Shown here: piece after piece, positions 30,202-37,759 of the stretch
Numbering within the stretch: the first letter of the stretch is position 1
Layout of the letters: every line of letters begins with the position of its first letter
DNA from: JAFGIN01 sp050301235
Lineage (GTDB): Bacteria > Fibrobacterota > Chitinivibrionia > Chitinivibrionales > Chitinispirillaceae
Reading direction: 5' to 3'
DNA: 64,000 nt
Assembly (NCBI GenBank): GCA_050301235.1
Contig: JBNKZD010000252.1
Span: forward strand, 11,275 to 75,274
Translations under genes and position numbers: made by a program
The notes under the pieces: generated by a model
Database searches by the model: none
The model's input: only the letters and a program-made list of their open reading frames with translations
What the model was told of the DNA's origin: nothing

Positions 30202-30339
30202 AGCGATTATTTTTCTGATGATAGTCGATCAAGCTACACTTTCCATTTACGATATTCCTGAAAATATATTTACCTGAAAATAACAACGGGAGATCATTTG
30301 CTCCACTGTAATAGTCAAAATAGTAAAGAGAACCCAGTG

Positions 30340-30552
30340 TTATGATATAAGCAGGATATCTGGTGTATCGATAACGCGAAAGACGCCATTTGGATTATAG
30401 TCAGTTAATATTTGTATACCATCAACAAACCAGTTACCGAGTATTTCAGGATACAAATCGTCATCATGTACCGGTGAATGGTTTGAGCAAGTTAGTAAAG
30501 CACAATATGCTGTAATTATAAGCCAGTTAGTATTCAGTGCCATTCCCTTCAC
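30340..30552 (-). CDS. Small putative lipoprotein
   Basis: Seventy residues starting at GTG 30552 (ATG at 30543 is an alternative). A hydrophobic stretch ends in ALLTC, a weak lipobox, followed by a short mature part containing EILGNWFVDG and YNPNGVF, reminiscent of the first strands of lipocalin-like lipoproteins. It could therefore be a shortened member of that group. GGAG lies 11 bases before the GTG, and the start overlaps the stop of the TerB-like gene by 4 bases, which favours a real coupled gene. No function can be assigned. Confidence 0.45.
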   Translation of the reverse strand: MKGMALNTNWLIITAYCALLTCSNHSPVHDDDLYPEILGNWFVDGIQILTDYNPNGVFRVIDTPDILLIS

Positions 30553-31112
30553 CCAAACGCCTTCTCCAACTTCTTAAGCATCTTCTCTTCCTCTGCAGAT
30601 ATCTTATTCAGCCCGAGAAAACCACCGCTTGCTTCAGCTACTTCCCGGGCCTGTGAAAGAAGTGTTTTTTTAAGAGTCGCCGTCTCCTCTGTTGTCATCC
30701 GCTCGACAAGCCCCTGGAGGTAATGGATCCAGGCATCAAGCATTTGAGCAGCTGGTTTTTGTGTCAGCCATTCATTGATCAATATCTCAGGAATTTTATG
30801 TTCAGCTCCAAAATGCTCTGCCGATATTTTGAGTATCGCATTTTTCTCCTTTTCATCCAGTTTTCCATCAGCCCATGCAACCTCTATAATCGGGACCAGA
30901 GTGATTGCGGCTACGATTTCCGGTCTGATATCAAGTTCAACCAGTTTTTTTAAAATCGCTTCATTTTTAATCCCCGACACCATCCCAAGTGATGCCATAT
31001 CCTCCTTCATCTTCTGCATCTTATGAAGTTGTTCGATCAGTTTCCTGTCGTTTTCAAGAAAAAAAGCGTCTTCAAGACGTCGTCCCTGTGCTCTTAATAC
31101 ATCAGAATCCAT
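30549..31112 (-). CDS. TerB-like domain protein
   Basis: Cytoplasmic helical protein of 187 residues. The segment VAWADGKLDEKEKNAIL (about residues 77-93) is the signature of the TerB/DUF533 family. In this family Asp/Glu residues can bind metal; the fold is widespread and does not by itself mean tellurite resistance. I chose ATG 31112 because AAGGA lies 8 bases upstream. The longer version from 31163 starts inside the terminator hairpin of the exbD gene and lacks a ribosome site. A small putative lipoprotein gene follows with a 4-base overlap. Role unknown. Confidence 0.75.
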   Translation of the reverse strand: MDSDVLRAQGRRLEDAFFLENDRKLIEQLHKMQKMKEDMASLGMVSGIKNEAILKKLVELDIRPEIVAAITLVPIIEVAWADGKLDEKEKNAILKISAEHFGAEHKIPEILINEWLTQKPAAQMLDAWIHYLQGLVERMTTEETATLKKTLLSQAREVAEASGGFLGLNKISAEEEKMLKKLEKAFG

Positions 31113-31143
31113 TTCACCAATCCTTATAGCGGTAATAGTGTAT

Positions 31144-31182
31144 CCAAAAAAATGCACCCGCATATTCCTGCTGCGGATGCAT
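31144..31182 (-). terminator. Intrinsic terminator of the exbD-like gene
   Basis: Read on the minus strand, ATGCATCCGCA pairs with TGCGGGTGCAT (11 pairs, one T-G wobble) across a 9-base loop, directly followed by seven T. It lies 56 bases after the stop of the exbD-like gene and separates it from the TerB-like gene. Confidence 0.85.
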
Positions 31183-31237
31183 TAAATATAACTTACCTAA
31201 CCAATAAGAAACTATCTGAATCCTGCGCAACAATTGA

Positions 31238-31756
31238 TCAGATTATCCCATCACGAGCCCTTAACTTTGCTATGGAAACATCGGTGAATCCTGCTCTCAT
31301 CGCACTATCCATCAGTCCGATGATCGCTGCATATTTGACCTTTGGATCTGAAGACACAATAATCTGCCGCCCATTCGATAGCTGCATCGTTGTGAGTATT
31401 GTTTCAATTTCAGTAAACAGGTCCTTATTTGTTGAAGTTATAATGTAACGGTCTTCATCCTTGGCATTTGCCGGAACGACTCTGGTAAAAATGATGCTCT
31501 TCATTGCATGATTAGCCCCAATAATAGTAATTGAAGAATCTGAAATCGCCAGTACCGGGATTGGTGGTTTCCCGGTTCGTTGAGTTTCGACATTTCCCTT
31601 TTCTACACCTCTCTTTAAAGCATCAGCCTGAATTACTGATACTTTACAGAACTCTGCAGAGATCAAAAGTACTGGAATCAGTGCTACCATCAGACTCATA
31701 ACAGGTCTGAGGCTGAAATCGATCGACAACGCTTCTGTTTTGGATCTCCTGTTCAT
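31238..31756 (-). CDS. ExbD/TolR-like biopolymer transport protein (orphan)
   Basis: Single-pass inner-membrane protein of the ExbD/TolR family, which with an ExbB/TolQ/MotA-type partner uses the proton gradient to energise outer-membrane processes. The short cytoplasmic N-terminus is followed by a membrane helix (about residues 18-35) and a periplasmic domain ending in YAAIIGLMDSAMRAGFTDVSIAK, with the conserved helix-G-strand pattern. The usual membrane Asp is not obvious: the helix begins after DFSLRP, so Asp13 lies at its very edge. There is no ExbB/TolQ, TonB or receptor gene beside it, unlike most exbD genes. AGGAGGCGGGT precedes the ATG. A strong terminator follows, so it is probably a single-gene unit. 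Confidence 0.8.
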   Translation of the reverse strand: MNRRSKTEALSIDFSLRPVMSLMVALIPVLLISAEFCKVSVIQADALKRGVEKGNVETQRTGKPPIPVLAISDSSITIIGANHAMKSIIFTRVVPANAKDEDRYIITSTNKDLFTEIETILTTMQLSNGRQIIVSSDPKVKYAAIIGLMDSAMRAGFTDVSIAKLRARDGII

Positions 31757-32058
31757 ACCCGCCTCCTGTGGTTAATAGAATGAATGGTGCATCCATTAAA
31801 TCAAACGAGCGCTTGAATAAGAATGTTACACAAAAAAACTGTATCAAAAAGGTACAGGTGAAACATCCTGACGTTTCAGACAGAAACACTTGCCAGCTGA
31901 AATGCCTGGTGTCTATATAAACAATCCTGATTATTCTTTGTTCTCAATAGCCTGCAGCGCGATCATTCTTACTTTTCACAACTGGCACACATGTTGCAGT
32001 ATATCAGTTGCGAATGAATAACGATAACAAACAAAATTAACAATAACAAGGAGGCTTT
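31757..32058. other. Divergent regulatory region between exbD-like gene and hsp20
   Basis: About 300 bases between divergent genes. It contains the sigma54-type element at 31983-31998 and the AAGGAGG ribosome site of hsp20. No promoter for the exbD-like gene could be placed with confidence, and no gene is seen. Confidence 0.55.
31983..31998 (+). promoter_or_regulatory. Sigma54 (RpoN)-type -24/-12 promoter of hsp20
   Basis: TGGCAC-ACATG-TTGCA matches the sigma54 consensus TGGCACG-N4-TTGCW except for one base (A for the last G), and it is preceded by the preferred pyrimidine. The -24 GG and -12 GC spacing is correct. Transcription would start near 32009, about 50 bases before the ATG. An enhancer-binding activator would be required; no activator gene is seen in the window. 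Confidence 0.6.
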
Positions 32059-32496
32059 ATGAACGCACTAATCAGATACGCAAACCCATTCACAGCATTG
32101 TCAAGCCATCTCGACGATCTGTTTGCAGACAACATCTTCGAGTCAATTGATCGCAAATTGACATCAGGTTCCTGGCCAAAAGTCGATATCAGCGAATCTG
32201 ACAATGGCTATGTTATCAAAGCCGATCTTCCGGGAATGGACAAAAAGGACGTTACAATATCGGTAGAAAATGGTGTACTGACAATTACCGGTGAAAAAGC
32301 CGATGAGCACAAAAGAGAAAAAGGAAAGTACTACCATCTTGAAAGAAGCTATGGCAGGTTCTGTAGAACCTTCTCTCTGCCCGATGGCGTCGATCCGGAA
32401 AAAATCAGTGCCTCGATGAAAAACGGGGTTCTGGAGCTGGAGATTCTCAAAAGTGAAAAACAGAAACCAAAAAACATCGAAATCAAAGTAGACTAA
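32059..32496 (+). CDS. Small heat-shock protein, Hsp20/alpha-crystallin family
   Basis: ATP-independent holdase chaperone that forms oligomers and keeps unfolding proteins soluble. The alpha-crystallin domain runs from about residue 35 (WPKVDISESDNGYVIKADLP) to about 130. The conserved FSLPDGVDPEKISASMKNGV with the A-x-x-x-n-G-V/L hallmark is in place. The C-terminal extension has a short LEILKSE-type tail. Length 145 is typical. AAGGAGG precedes the ATG, a sigma54-type promoter lies about 60 bases upstream, and a strong terminator follows directly, so it is a monocistronic, separately regulated gene. Confidence 0.95.
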   Translation: MNALIRYANPFTALSSHLDDLFADNIFESIDRKLTSGSWPKVDISESDNGYVIKADLPGMDKKDVTISVENGVLTITGEKADEHKREKGKYYHLERSYGRFCRTFSLPDGVDPEKISASMKNGVLELEILKSEKQKPKNIEIKVD

Positions 32497-32533
32497 AAAT
32501 ACAAAAGGCCGCAAAAGCGGCCTTTTGTATTTT
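32496..32533 (+). terminator. Strong intrinsic terminator after hsp20
   Basis: AAAATACAAAAGGCCGC pairs perfectly with GCGGCCTTTTGTATTTT across a 4-base AAAA loop, overlapping the last base of the stop codon. The symmetric A/T flanks mean it could act in both directions. Confidence 0.92.
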
Positions 32534-32937
32534 AAAGAAATATCATATACCTCTCAATAAGACAACATTTAACTTCTGTTATTATCGGTGATTTCGAAGG
32601 TATTTCGAAATGAACAACTATCAACTCAGTCATCGCTGCCTATCGTAAACTATGCAGTTTTTTCCTCTTTCAAAACGCTGCAAAAGGTACCGCAGCTTCT
32701 TAGTATCATTAATGCCACTTCTACATCGAGGAGGTAGCGAAAGACCGACTGCTTTGAGCTGGTCTGTAGCGAGGGGGAGACTTCCCCCCTTAACATCTTT
32801 TAATCCTTAAAGTAACTCTGGTATTCAATTTGCCTTCCTTATTATTGTAATGCTTATCAGCATGAGCAACACTCATAACGCTGAATTCACAGTCTGTTAT
32901 TGATCCTGATTTCAAGTTTTTAAGGGAGACACAGTTA
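32534..32937. other. About 400-base spacer before the RRM gene
   Basis: No gene found. It contains an AGGGGGA...TCCCCC hairpin near 32771-32790 and ends with the long leader of the RRM gene, including GGGAG nine bases before its ATG. A cold-shock-type 5' leader is possible but no specific motif was recognised. Confidence 0.45.
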
Positions 32938-33246
32938 ATGTCAAAGAAATTGTATGTAGGAAATCTTTCATGGGGTACCACTGAAGATAATCTCAAGGAT
33001 CTTTTCGCACATTTTGGAGATGTAGTTTCGGCATCAATAATTACCGACAGACAAACCGGCCGTTCACGCGGCTTTGGATTTGTCGAAATGGAGAATGGAG
33101 AATCCGCAATACATGAACTAAACGGCAAGGAGTTTCAGGGAAGGCACCTACGCGTAAGCGAAGCCACCGGAAGAAAGCCCCGCAGTGTAGGTGATTATGG
33201 CCACGCCGGCTACGGCGGCAGCGATGAAGGCACAGTAAATTGGTGA
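32938..33246 (+). CDS. RRM-domain RNA-binding protein
   Basis: Small single-RRM protein (102 residues) of the type found in cyanobacteria and many other bacteria. RNP2 is LYVGNL (residues 5-10) and RNP1 is RGFGFVEM (about 44-51); both aromatic positions that stack on RNA are kept. The tail after residue 82 is short, Gly-rich and probably disordered. Such proteins bind single-stranded RNA and are often cold-induced (family knowledge). GGGAG lies nine bases before ATG. A GC-rich perfect palindrome follows the gene. Confidence 0.93.
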   Translation: MSKKLYVGNLSWGTTEDNLKDLFAHFGDVVSASIITDRQTGRSRGFGFVEMENGESAIHELNGKEFQGRHLRVSEATGRKPRSVGDYGHAGYGGSDEGTVNW

Positions 33247-33272
33247 TTAATTATTCCGCCCGGCCCGCACGG

Positions 33273-33298
33273 TACAGACGCCCGGCCGGGCGTCTGTA
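33273..33298. repeat. 26-base perfect GC-rich palindrome
   Basis: Two 13-base arms (TACAGACGCCCGG and its complement) meet with no loop, and further GC-rich sequence adjoins on the left. It lies between the convergent RRM and coiled-coil genes. There is no T-run next to it, so it is either an atypical bidirectional terminator or a protein-binding site. Confidence 0.7.
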
Positions 33299-33391
33299 CA
33301 GATAGGCCCTGGCATTATTTTACAATTTTTCGATCCCCAACCAATCCGTATCGATGCCCAATAGGGCGATTTCCCCATTCCAATCCGGATT

Positions 33392-36004
33392 TTACGTCAT
33401 CAATTGTTCTTTTTGTTGCCTGAACAATTTCAGTTTCGATTCAACCTCACCAAGAAGGAATCGCAGCTCTGATGTCTTTTCCACTGCCTGCTGAATCTTC
33501 TGTTCTTCAGAGTTGAGATTGAGCATCGATGCCTTGATATCTTCCATGAGCAGATTAAGGCTTCTGATCCGGTTTTCAGCTTCTTTAATGATCTGTTTCT
33601 CTTTTGCCAGTTCTTTCATACGTTTTTCCACAGAGTCCATCATGCGTGTCATGTCCTCGACCTGATTACCGACTTTTTCAATCTCTTTCGCTTTACTATT
33701 AATCGTTTCGATATGGTTGGTAGCACTATCAATAAGGTCGGTAAGGCCATCGATCTTCTTTTGGGTGCTGTTGACAAGGTCCCTACCCTTATCAATCGAT
33801 TCGATCCTTATTTCCATATCGGAAACAACCGTATCGACATTGACAATTCTTCCATCAATTGCCTCGATCTTGCTTGTCCTTCGGTTAATCTGTTCCATCT
33901 CTGCCTTGAGATTTTCAAGCAACTTCTGGACTTCACCTAGTTGACGTTCCGACATATCAATATCAGACCTGTGCTTTTCGATGGTTTTAATGGTCTGTGT
34001 AATATCTTCATATACACCATTGATTTTCTTTTCGTGGTCAAGAGCAGACTGCTGCATTGATGCAACATTGTTTTCAAAGCCATCAAGGTTCTGTCGAACT
34101 GACACAAGCAGTTCTTCAAGTTCCTTGCGCATCGAAACAATCTTGTTCTCTTCCTGGATCAGCACCAGTTTTTCTTCAGAGAGACGGATCATCATGCTCT
34201 TCGCTTCGAGGGACTGTACCGATATTGCTGAGAGTTGAGCCGAAACATCCTCGACAACTTTCTGTTCCTTATTAAGGCTCTGGATCTTCATGTTGATATC
34301 ACCCAGCAGGTAATTGAGCTGATCGAGACGTTTCTCTGTCTTTTCGATCATACCTTTACGCTGAAGCTGAGCTGCAATCCGTTCGTCAATCTCGGTGACC
34401 ATTTTGCCAAGATCCTCAATTTTGTGTTCAACTTCGGAGATGATACGTGCTTTCTCTTCTGTCTGTCGGATCCGTTCGCTTGTCGAATCAGATAGAAGTT
34501 TAAGTTGATCGATATTGGCCGCAACAGATTCAACTTCCTGCTCATGTCTTCCAATTTCGTCGATTTTTTCGTGAAGAACAGAGGAGCGTTGAAAGAACTG
34601 CTCCACGAGATCACCAACACGTTCAATCTCTTTCCGGTGGGAGTACAGCTGCTCTTCACGGGCGCTGGTATCATCAATCATAAGTTTGATATCATTGATC
34701 TTCGAATCGATCCCTTCAACCAGTTTTTCTTTTTCACTTACCAGTTCCACTCGTGAATCGATTTCGTTGAGTTGCAGTTCAAGTGCCTTGAGTCGCTGAT
34801 TGATACTGTCAACCATCTGCCACTCCTGAGTGACTTCCTCGATCTTTACACGAATCTTTTCAGCGGCTTTTTCATATTCAAGAACCTGAGTTCTGGTATT
34901 TTCAATAAGCTGCTGATGTTTTGCCAGTGTATTAAGAACCGCTTCAGTATTTTTGGCCGTGGTCTGAATATCATGAATTTTCTCATTTACCTGATCGATA
35001 TGTTTACTCTGTCTCTGGAATTCGACCAGTTTTGTATCATAATTATTATCAAGTAATCGAATATCTTCAATCTTATGGGTCATCTGATCCATAAGCTGTT
35101 CGAAACGACGGATCTCATTTATTGATGTCTGGCTCTGCTGAAGCATCTGATCGATTCGGGCAATATTTTTTTCTGTCTTTTCGAGGTTGCCGATTTTCAT
35201 CTGAAGCTGCTTCAGCTTGCTGTCAATGTCCCAGGTGAGCGCATTCAGACGACCAGCGTCTTCATTTGCCTTTTCGACAACAAGCTTCTGATTTTCGAGT
35301 GATTTGATTTTAGACTTTACATATTCAGACAATGTATTGAGGCTGTCGATACGCTCTTTAACAACACGGAACCGCTCGACTTCCTGCTGGAGTTCCGAAA
35401 TACTGAGACGCGCCGTTTCTGCATCAGAGACAGCACTGTTAATTTCTGTCTGGACTTTAGAAAATGAATCTGAATAATTAGTCAACTTTTTTTCAAGCTG
35501 ATCAATATTCTCCAGAAGATTTTTCTGGCGTTCCTCAATCTCTCCTAATGCCTTGAAACCGTCTTTAAGGGTTGTACCGCCGCCAGAATCAAATTTCCGT
35601 AAAATAGTATCGACACGCCCTTCCAGATTGAGCAGGAACTCTTCACTGCCAGTTAACCGGTCGACAACAGCTTCAACCTTTTTAATACGATCCTCAAAAC
35701 GTGAGGCTTTACTTATAAATGATTCGAGTCGCTCTGTTCCACCTTCAACTTCATTTACTCGGGTTTTGACCAGATCATATTCCCTGCGCAAATCGACAAG
35801 ATCGGTTTTAACGATATCAATAGAATGACGATCATTCTGTACCTGGGAATGCTCTTTTTCAACTGATGCCAGCAATGAATGGAGATCCGCCTTTTCGGTG
35901 CGTGCATTTCTCAAAATATCCTGAATCTCTGTTAAATAGGTCTCCAGTGTTTCCGCAAGTTCCTGGGGATCCTTGTATTCCTTCTTTTTCAATGAAAACA
36001 TCAT
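33392..36004 (-). CDS. Long coiled-coil protein, no recognisable head domain
   Basis: 870 residues that are almost entirely heptad-patterned coiled coil, rich in Glu, Lys, Gln, Ile and Leu with very few Gly or Pro. There is no signal peptide, membrane segment or Walker motif, so it is cytoplasmic and not an SMC ATPase. A loose internal repeat of roughly 40 residues recurs (RL-x-x-L-N-x-L-x-x-D-I-type segments, for example near EKRLDQLNYLLGDI and ENRIRSLNLLMEDI). Similar long coiled coils in spirochaetes and curved bacteria serve as cytoskeletal filaments; that role here is inference. GAGGAGAA precedes the first ATG (two in tandem). It lies 16 bases downstream of an L,D-transpeptidase gene, in the same direction. 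Confidence 0.8.
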   Translation of the reverse strand: MMFSLKKKEYKDPQELAETLETYLTEIQDILRNARTEKADLHSLLASVEKEHSQVQNDRHSIDIVKTDLVDLRREYDLVKTRVNEVEGGTERLESFISKASRFEDRIKKVEAVVDRLTGSEEFLLNLEGRVDTILRKFDSGGGTTLKDGFKALGEIEERQKNLLENIDQLEKKLTNYSDSFSKVQTEINSAVSDAETARLSISELQQEVERFRVVKERIDSLNTLSEYVKSKIKSLENQKLVVEKANEDAGRLNALTWDIDSKLKQLQMKIGNLEKTEKNIARIDQMLQQSQTSINEIRRFEQLMDQMTHKIEDIRLLDNNYDTKLVEFQRQSKHIDQVNEKIHDIQTTAKNTEAVLNTLAKHQQLIENTRTQVLEYEKAAEKIRVKIEEVTQEWQMVDSINQRLKALELQLNEIDSRVELVSEKEKLVEGIDSKINDIKLMIDDTSAREEQLYSHRKEIERVGDLVEQFFQRSSVLHEKIDEIGRHEQEVESVAANIDQLKLLSDSTSERIRQTEEKARIISEVEHKIEDLGKMVTEIDERIAAQLQRKGMIEKTEKRLDQLNYLLGDINMKIQSLNKEQKVVEDVSAQLSAISVQSLEAKSMMIRLSEEKLVLIQEENKIVSMRKELEELLVSVRQNLDGFENNVASMQQSALDHEKKINGVYEDITQTIKTIEKHRSDIDMSERQLGEVQKLLENLKAEMEQINRRTSKIEAIDGRIVNVDTVVSDMEIRIESIDKGRDLVNSTQKKIDGLTDLIDSATNHIETINSKAKEIEKVGNQVEDMTRMMDSVEKRMKELAKEKQIIKEAENRIRSLNLLMEDIKASMLNLNSEEQKIQQAVEKTSELRFLLGEVESKLKLFRQQKEQLMT

Positions 36005-36020
36005 AAAAGATTCTCCTCTT

Positions 36021-37385
36021 TCAAAATGCTGCTTCCCTGGTTATTTTCCACATTCCCTGCTCTTTTTCCAGATTTAATTGTTTATAGTTTTGAAATCGTA
36101 CCTTTTCAGTCTGGTAAACCTGCGAAAATCTGAGCACTGCAGTGCTGTCTGTCGTATCAGAAACCGCCAGTTTACTACATGTTACATTAATTGTATCATA
36201 GAGTTGAAATGTTTTTATCTTTTTTTCTTTCCATCCATCCCAGTTCAACCCCTGAGCGTTAAAACGGGTCTGAAAATAGCAATTACTGTAACGATCGATA
36301 TCTTTCGATTCCCAGGCATCCTGCCACTCGGTCATGAACCGGACAAACACAGTATCAATCATTTTCAAGCTGTTGAAGTACTCCTGCCTTCTAAGTGATA
36401 TCTGCACAGTATCGATAAATTTTACAGGGTTATTCTGTAAACTGTCATTTATAATCAAAACGGGGGTTCCTTTTCCTGAACGAAGGAGCGTTGAAAGTTC
36501 TGAAAGGTCAGCATTGTTCATTTCTAGACACCCTTTTGTTTCAAAAGGAACAGTATCAATTTCGGTTCCGTGTATCCAGATCCCCGTCCCGGTTCTTCCT
36601 GCAGCAAGATCTGAAGCATTCGGATAATCAAGAACATACGCAAGTGGACCGTAGATAGATGATAACTGATACCGTTCTTTCCTTTCTATGATGATATAAA
36701 GCCCTTCAGGTGTACGCCTGTCGCCGGCAGTTACCTTCTGTCCCTGCTGCGCACCTATTGCCATAAAATAAGATCGAACAGTTTTCCAGTTTTTTTTATC
36801 TTTCTGTAAGAGAAACAACGTATGAAGCGCCTTGTTTGCAACGATAATCATATAATCAGAACTGTCATCAGAAACCGGATGTGCACCCGAATCAAACACA
36901 TACAGTGATGGATCCACTGTTGGAACGGTCAAAACCGGTGGAGCTGAAACTATTGTATCATTTAAAACTGTACTGGTAGTATCCACTACAGACAGGGAGG
37001 ATTGCTGCTGCGGGGTCAATGTGTCAGATTGATCACTCTTTACAGGAGTGACAATTTTACCCTTTTTATCTTTCTCCATGCCAATATTCATAATACTAGT
37101 TTTATCGATTCTGGTTTGATCATTCTTAACAACAATAGCCGTCTGAAGATTTTTTATGAAATCTGAATGCAGAACCACTATGGCACCATATGCAATTGCG
37201 CCTAATAATCCGATTCCAGCAATTAATAGTACCACAGTTGTTATCAATTTACGATACTGAATTTTTTTTGAACCACTGTTTGATGCGTACGCTTTGGAAA
37301 TTTCGAAAGAGTTCTTTATTGTACGAACCTGAAATTGAAAACTTTTTAACTTAAAAAGTATCCACCTTTTAACAATCTCAATCAT
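36021..37385 (-). CDS. Membrane-anchored L,D-transpeptidase/carboxypeptidase (YkuD) with NTF2-like C-terminal domain
   Basis: Peptidoglycan-modifying enzyme of the inner membrane facing the periplasm. A single membrane helix covers about residues 49-70, then a low-complexity Ser/Thr/Val linker (about 85-160). The YkuD catalytic domain is about 176-310: His272 in WIHGTE and the nucleophile Cys286 in TKGCLEMNN match the HGT...S/T-x-G-C motif. Residues about 335-454 resemble an NTF2-like domain (EWQDAWESKDIDRY at its start). This YkuD plus NTF2 layout is that of Csd6/Pgp2-type shape-determining enzymes of Helicobacter and Campylobacter, which act as L,D-carboxypeptidases. Whether this one is a transpeptidase or carboxypeptidase cannot be read off. 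AAGGA lies 8 bases before ATG. Confidence 0.88.
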   Translation of the reverse strand: MIEIVKRWILFKLKSFQFQVRTIKNSFEISKAYASNSGSKKIQYRKLITTVVLLIAGIGLLGAIAYGAIVVLHSDFIKNLQTAIVVKNDQTRIDKTSIMNIGMEKDKKGKIVTPVKSDQSDTLTPQQQSSLSVVDTTSTVLNDTIVSAPPVLTVPTVDPSLYVFDSGAHPVSDDSSDYMIIVANKALHTLFLLQKDKKNWKTVRSYFMAIGAQQGQKVTAGDRRTPEGLYIIIERKERYQLSSIYGPLAYVLDYPNASDLAAGRTGTGIWIHGTEIDTVPFETKGCLEMNNADLSELSTLLRSGKGTPVLIINDSLQNNPVKFIDTVQISLRRQEYFNSLKMIDTVFVRFMTEWQDAWESKDIDRYSNCYFQTRFNAQGLNWDGWKEKKIKTFQLYDTINVTCSKLAVSDTTDSTAVLRFSQVYQTEKVRFQNYKQLNLEKEQGMWKITREAAF

Positions 37386-37446
37386 TCAATGGTTCCTTGT
37401 ATCTCATGTAATCAAGATAAAATAGTACATCATTTTTTTATATGTA

Positions 37447-37475
37447 ACTATATAATTTTTCGAAAGATCTGTAAA
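37447..37475 (-). promoter_or_regulatory. Sigma70-like promoter of the L,D-transpeptidase / coiled-coil unit
   Basis: On the minus strand TTTACA (37475-37470) and TATAGT (37452-37447) are 17 bases apart, each matching five of six consensus positions. Transcription would start near 37440, about 55 bases before the ATG at 37385. Confidence 0.55.
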
Positions 37476-37607
37476 ATTAACGACTGAACCGCTTAAATTC
37501 TTCTATCTAAGCCGGTAAAATAGCATCGACCGATTTTACGATTTTAAAAGGTCAGGTCTATCCGGTTGGTAATTATTACCCTGATACACCCAATTTTCTC
37601 AGGATTC

Positions 37608-37729
37608 GCAGATCGCCTCTCTCCCCGCCCCTCTCTCCACTCGTGGAGAAAGGGGGCAAATGCATTTTTCTTTTTCTTCCCCCTCTCCATTTTCTCATGG
37701 AGAGGGGGCTAGGGGGTGAGGCGATCTGC
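37608..37729 (+). repeat. Dispersed palindromic repeat, family 1, copy B (MITE-like, 122 bases)
   Basis: Perfect 12-base terminal inverted repeats, GCAGATCGCCTC at the left and GAGGCGATCTGC at the right, enclose two hairpins (CTCTCCACTCGTGGAGA and CCCCCTCTCCA...TGGAGAGGGGG) joined by a T-rich linker. There is no coding capacity. Related copies are at 4842-4945 and 50291-50410. Confidence 0.8.
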
Positions 37730-37759
37730 AAAAATCGCAGAGCATCGTCCTATAATTGC

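Larger units (their letters stand above)
37386..37759. other. 374-base intergenic region with promoter and repeat
   Basis: Holds the promoter of the L,D-transpeptidase gene (37447-37475) and the best-preserved copy of the family 1 dispersed repeat (37608-37729). No gene is seen; the small frames across the repeat are not supported. Confidence 0.6.

Noticed and set aside
30549..31112. A tellurite resistance (ter) operon
   Set aside because: Only a TerB-like domain is present; no terC, terD or related genes.
31113..31163. Longer start of the TerB-like gene
   Set aside because: The extra codons begin inside the exbD terminator hairpin and have no ribosome site.
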